IMG/VR virus record: IMGVR_UViG_3300048571_000060
Span: 1-51,538 of that record
Direction: 5' to 3' (one strand)
DNA from: a virus
DNA: 51,538 bases
Shown here one piece after another: positions 49,659-51,538 of the stretch (its first letter is position 1; every line of letters begins with the position of its first letter). A program made the translations under genes and the position numbers. Under the pieces are notes generated by a model. The model searched no databases. It worked only from the letters and a program-made list of their open reading frames with translations, and was not told the origin of the DNA.

Positions 49659-49916
49659 TTAGGCGGTATAAAATTGTATGGTTACTTTGGTTTTGTCTTT
49701 TAATTCAAATCTCTTTTGATGAAAACCATTGACATTCATTATCTTTTGCTTGTCACCAATTTTAACTCTACCTGCTTCAATATATAAGCCACTAAAATTT
49801 TCTAATTGACGCATGGCATTACAAATTTTGTTGGCTATATAGATGGCTTGTTCTTTGCTTAATCCAGCGTCAACCATTTGAGCGGTGTATAATATATGAT
49901 ATTGAGTTGTTTTCAT
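49659..49916 (-). CDS. hypothetical protein, 85 aa
   Basis: A UBA/CUE-like helix pattern (MVDAGLSKEQAIYIANKICNAM) followed by beta strands (RVKIGDKQKIMNV, TKVTIQFY). No family recognised. Confidence 0.65.
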   Translation of the reverse strand: MKTTQYHILYTAQMVDAGLSKEQAIYIANKICNAMRQLENFSGLYIEAGRVKIGDKQKIMNVNGFHQKRFELKDKTKVTIQFYTA

Positions 49917-49958
49917 AAATCAAGTTTAAATAGTTTTCTTAATAGTTCAATGGTTGGG

Positions 49959-50516
49959 TTAAGACCTTTTAACCGTTGGTATTTTTCTAACGGTGTGCTT
50001 GGTTTTCTTTTTTGGGATTTCTTTTGCATATTTGCCCTTTATTAATGCTTTATATAATTTTTTTCCTTCCACAAATTCAGACACATAATTAGGCGTTGAA
50101 TTGTAAAAATCAATACACAAATCAATCACTTCGAGTTGCTTTTTTTGGTCTTCATATGATTCTTCAAGTAAAGTAACCCATCTTGAAATTCTTTCATTAG
50201 TCCTGTTGTCAATTGCCATTTGCTCAGCCATGTTTTTTGAGTTGTCAATAAACATTTGTTTGAGTATTTTTTTAACATCTCCGTGAACAAATAAAGAATC
50301 TCCATCAGCGTAATATATAGCATAGTCTTCGCTTTCTTGACATTGAAATGAAATGGTTGTTGAAACGTCTCCAATTATTATATCTCCTTCTTGATATATT
50401 GAAAGGTTTGGTATTGAATCCCACTCTATTAAATTTGGTTGAGGATTCTGACTCGCTGGTATGTTTGATTGAGCCACTGCTATAAAAGGCAACAATAATA
50501 AGATTATTTTTTTCAT
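49959..50516 (-). CDS. exported protein, 185 aa
   Basis: Sec signal peptide MKKIILLLLPFIAVAQSN (cleavage near residue 15-16). The mature part has YQEGDIIIGDVSTTISFQC and a helical, charged C-terminal part with a very basic end. Would act in the periplasm or outside of the infected cell. It starts 2 bp after the thioredoxin-like gene. Confidence 0.7.
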   Translation of the reverse strand: MKKIILLLLPFIAVAQSNIPASQNPQPNLIEWDSIPNLSIYQEGDIIIGDVSTTISFQCQESEDYAIYYADGDSLFVHGDVKKILKQMFIDNSKNMAEQMAIDNRTNERISRWVTLLEESYEDQKKQLEVIDLCIDFYNSTPNYVSEFVEGKKLYKALIKGKYAKEIPKKKTKHTVRKIPTVKRS

Positions 50517-50518
50517 AA

Positions 50519-50815
50519 TTATTTATATTCATTTAGTCGTTCAATAATTTCAAGTTCAGTCATTTCTCCTAACTGTCTAAACAGCATCTGTCCGTCTTTG
50601 TAAATCATAAATGTTGGCAGTCCTTTAATGCGTAAGGCGTCAGCTAATTCCTGGTTCTTATCAACATCTATCTTGACAACTTTTACAGTATCATTGGCAA
50701 TTGCTGAAACATTTCTAATCACCGGAAGCATTTGATTTGATGTGTCGTTCCAATCAGTGTAAAACATAATTAAGACGGCGACTTTGCTATTGATTAATTC
50801 TCCAAATTTTGACAT
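50519..50815 (-). CDS. thioredoxin-fold protein lacking both active cysteines
   Basis: 98 aa. LIMFYTDWNDTSNQMLPVI aligns with the thioredoxin strand and active-site helix, but WCGPC is WNDTS (Asn23 and Ser26). The cis-Pro segment IKGLPTFMIYKDG is preserved. Redox activity is thus unlikely; T7-style processivity or scaffolding is possible. Confidence 0.85.
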   Translation of the reverse strand: MSKFGELINSKVAVLIMFYTDWNDTSNQMLPVIRNVSAIANDTVKVVKIDVDKNQELADALRIKGLPTFMIYKDGQMLFRQLGEMTELEIIERLNEYK

Positions 50816-50817
50816 GG

Positions 50818-51249
50818 CTATTGATTTAAATTGTTAAGTATTTTTGAAACTACCATGAACGGTAGAGTGTTGGTTTGGTTGTTTGATTTCATGTAATCAA
50901 AATACATTTTAGCAACTTGTATCAAGTCAGGCGTCATCTCACAGGCCTTCATATCAGCACGTCTAACAAACAGCCCAACACATTTGCCGTTGGCGTCATT
51001 TAAATGTAAAATAGATTCTTTATCCTCTATCCAAGGCGCTGGCGAATGTGTGTGTACAACGACTGGTCTTGTTGTGTTGATGGCATCAGTCATTGACAAT
51101 CCTGAGCCAATTAAATTCAATATTACAATAATCTTATCAATTGAATTTACTTTTTGATAGATGAGTTTGATTTGTTCAAGGCTAAATGCAGTCGTAAATG
51201 ATAATGACTCAAGTAGTCTTTCCTCTGTGAATGTTAGTCTTTTTGGCAT
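50818..51249 (-). CDS. hypothetical protein, 143 aa
   Basis: A helical N-terminal half (FTEERLLESLSFTTAFSLEQIK), a His-rich stretch (VVVHTHSPAPW), and a C-terminal segment with LFVRRADMKACEM. Begins 7 bp after the octad-repeat gene stop. No family recognised. Confidence 0.65.
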   Translation of the reverse strand: MPKRLTFTEERLLESLSFTTAFSLEQIKLIYQKVNSIDKIIVILNLIGSGLSMTDAINTTRPVVVHTHSPAPWIEDKESILHLNDANGKCVGLFVRRADMKACEMTPDLIQVAKMYFDYMKSNNQTNTLPFMVVSKILNNLNQ

Positions 51250-51256
51250 GGCTTAA

Positions 51257-51538
51257 TTATTGGTTCTTTTGTTCAAATACCGCGATATTTTCAGCCAACA
51301 CAATTCTATTTTGATTTGTGTATCTTAAAATTACTTTGTCTGAAATTTTATGTTCAATCGTATTGTACGAATTAATATACGCAGAGTCCGACGCTCGTAC
51401 AGTCGCAGAGTTCCACGCTCGTACAGTCGCAGAGTCCGACGCTCGTACAGTCGCAGAGCCCCACGCTTCAACAGTCGCAGAGTCCGACGCTCGTACAGTC
51501 GCAGAGTCCGACGCTCGTACAGTCGCAGAGCCCCACGC
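51257..51538 (-). CDS. SATV octad-repeat protein, C-terminal part (continuation of 1-591)
   Basis: The frame enters at 51538 with AWGSATV, runs through six octads including a hybrid RAWNSATV, and continues as RASDSAYINSYNTIEHKISD and VILRYTNQNRIVLAENIAVF to TAA at 51257-51259. Codons at base 1 (cga, 3-1) and 51538 (gcg) join in frame, giving an octad RAWGSATV at the junction. The C-terminal 35 residues look like a beta cap. Confidence 0.85.
   Translation of the reverse strand, partial: AWGSATVRASDSATVRASDSATVEAWGSATVRASDSATVRAWNSATVRASDSAYINSYNTIEHKISDKVILRYTNQNRIVLAENIAVFEQKNQ
51381..51538. repeat. 24-bp tandem repeat array, right part
   Basis: Partial unit, a hybrid unit (51400-51423, TTCCACGC core with TCGTA end), then A, B, A, A and a truncated B to the window end. 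Continuous in phase with the left array if the molecule is circular. Confidence 0.97.

Overview
The window looks like the complete genome of a virulent, contractile-tailed phage (myovirus with a Mu-like tail and lambda-like head) of a Bacteroidetes host, probably a Flavobacteriia relative. Supporting signs are AT-rich DNA, dense coding, near absence of Shine-Dalgarno sites, promoters of the TTTG-N19-TAnnTTTG type, and Bacteroidetes-type genes such as VirE-like primase-helicase. I see no integrase. The molecule is circular or circularly permuted. One minus-strand gene starts at 591, runs off the left edge inside a 24-bp tandem repeat, re-enters in frame at 51538 and stops at 51257, giving about 290 aa with SATV octad repeats. 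Host and lifestyle are inference from sequence alone.

Layout. Two arms diverge from a noncoding control region (1382-2261) carrying octamer repeats, direct repeats and palindromes. The plus arm (2262-28409) is the late region, in order: TerS-like gene, an Acb2-like anti-CBASS gene, TerL, gpW-like joiner, portal, a secreted fibre-like protein, a lysis cassette (holin candidate, TM/coiled-coil protein, DUF5675 lytic domain fused to a u-spanin-like part), head protease/scaffold, decoration protein, major capsid protein, joining proteins, tail sheath, tail tube, frameshifted tail chaperone, tape measure, baseplate wedge, J and gp48-like proteins, two paralogous fibre proteins, and hub/spike proteins. 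The minus arm runs from 1386 leftward through the window junction and down to 28396; it carries small early genes, nucleotide-pool enzymes, DNA-base modification, replication and recombination genes.

Four minus-strand promoters (33.7, 36.1, 43.2 and 44.7 kb) share a -7 box TAYATTCG and a half-palindrome GCRAAA-NN-TTTTGC over the -33 box; a fifth at 1.35 kb is related and matches the host consensus perfectly. They split the early arm into modules: FolE/QueD; base modification plus clamp and primase; SSAP/YqaJ recombination; and SMC-like ATPase/helicase/SSB-like/nuclease.

Most notable is a 7-deazaguanine DNA hypermodification locus (FolE, QueD, QueE, a DpdA-like transglycosylase, ParB-like protein) with no QueC in the window, a second small QueD-like (T-fold) protein, an unknown protein translationally coupled to it, and a GT-B glycosyltransferase overlapping the dpdA-like gene. 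This suggests a base other than preQ0, or a further-decorated 7-deazaguanine. Other points of interest are the Acb2-like sponge, the fused lysis protein, the -1 frameshift, a 25-nt leader element shared by two distant genes on opposite strands, and a thioredoxin fold lacking its cysteines.
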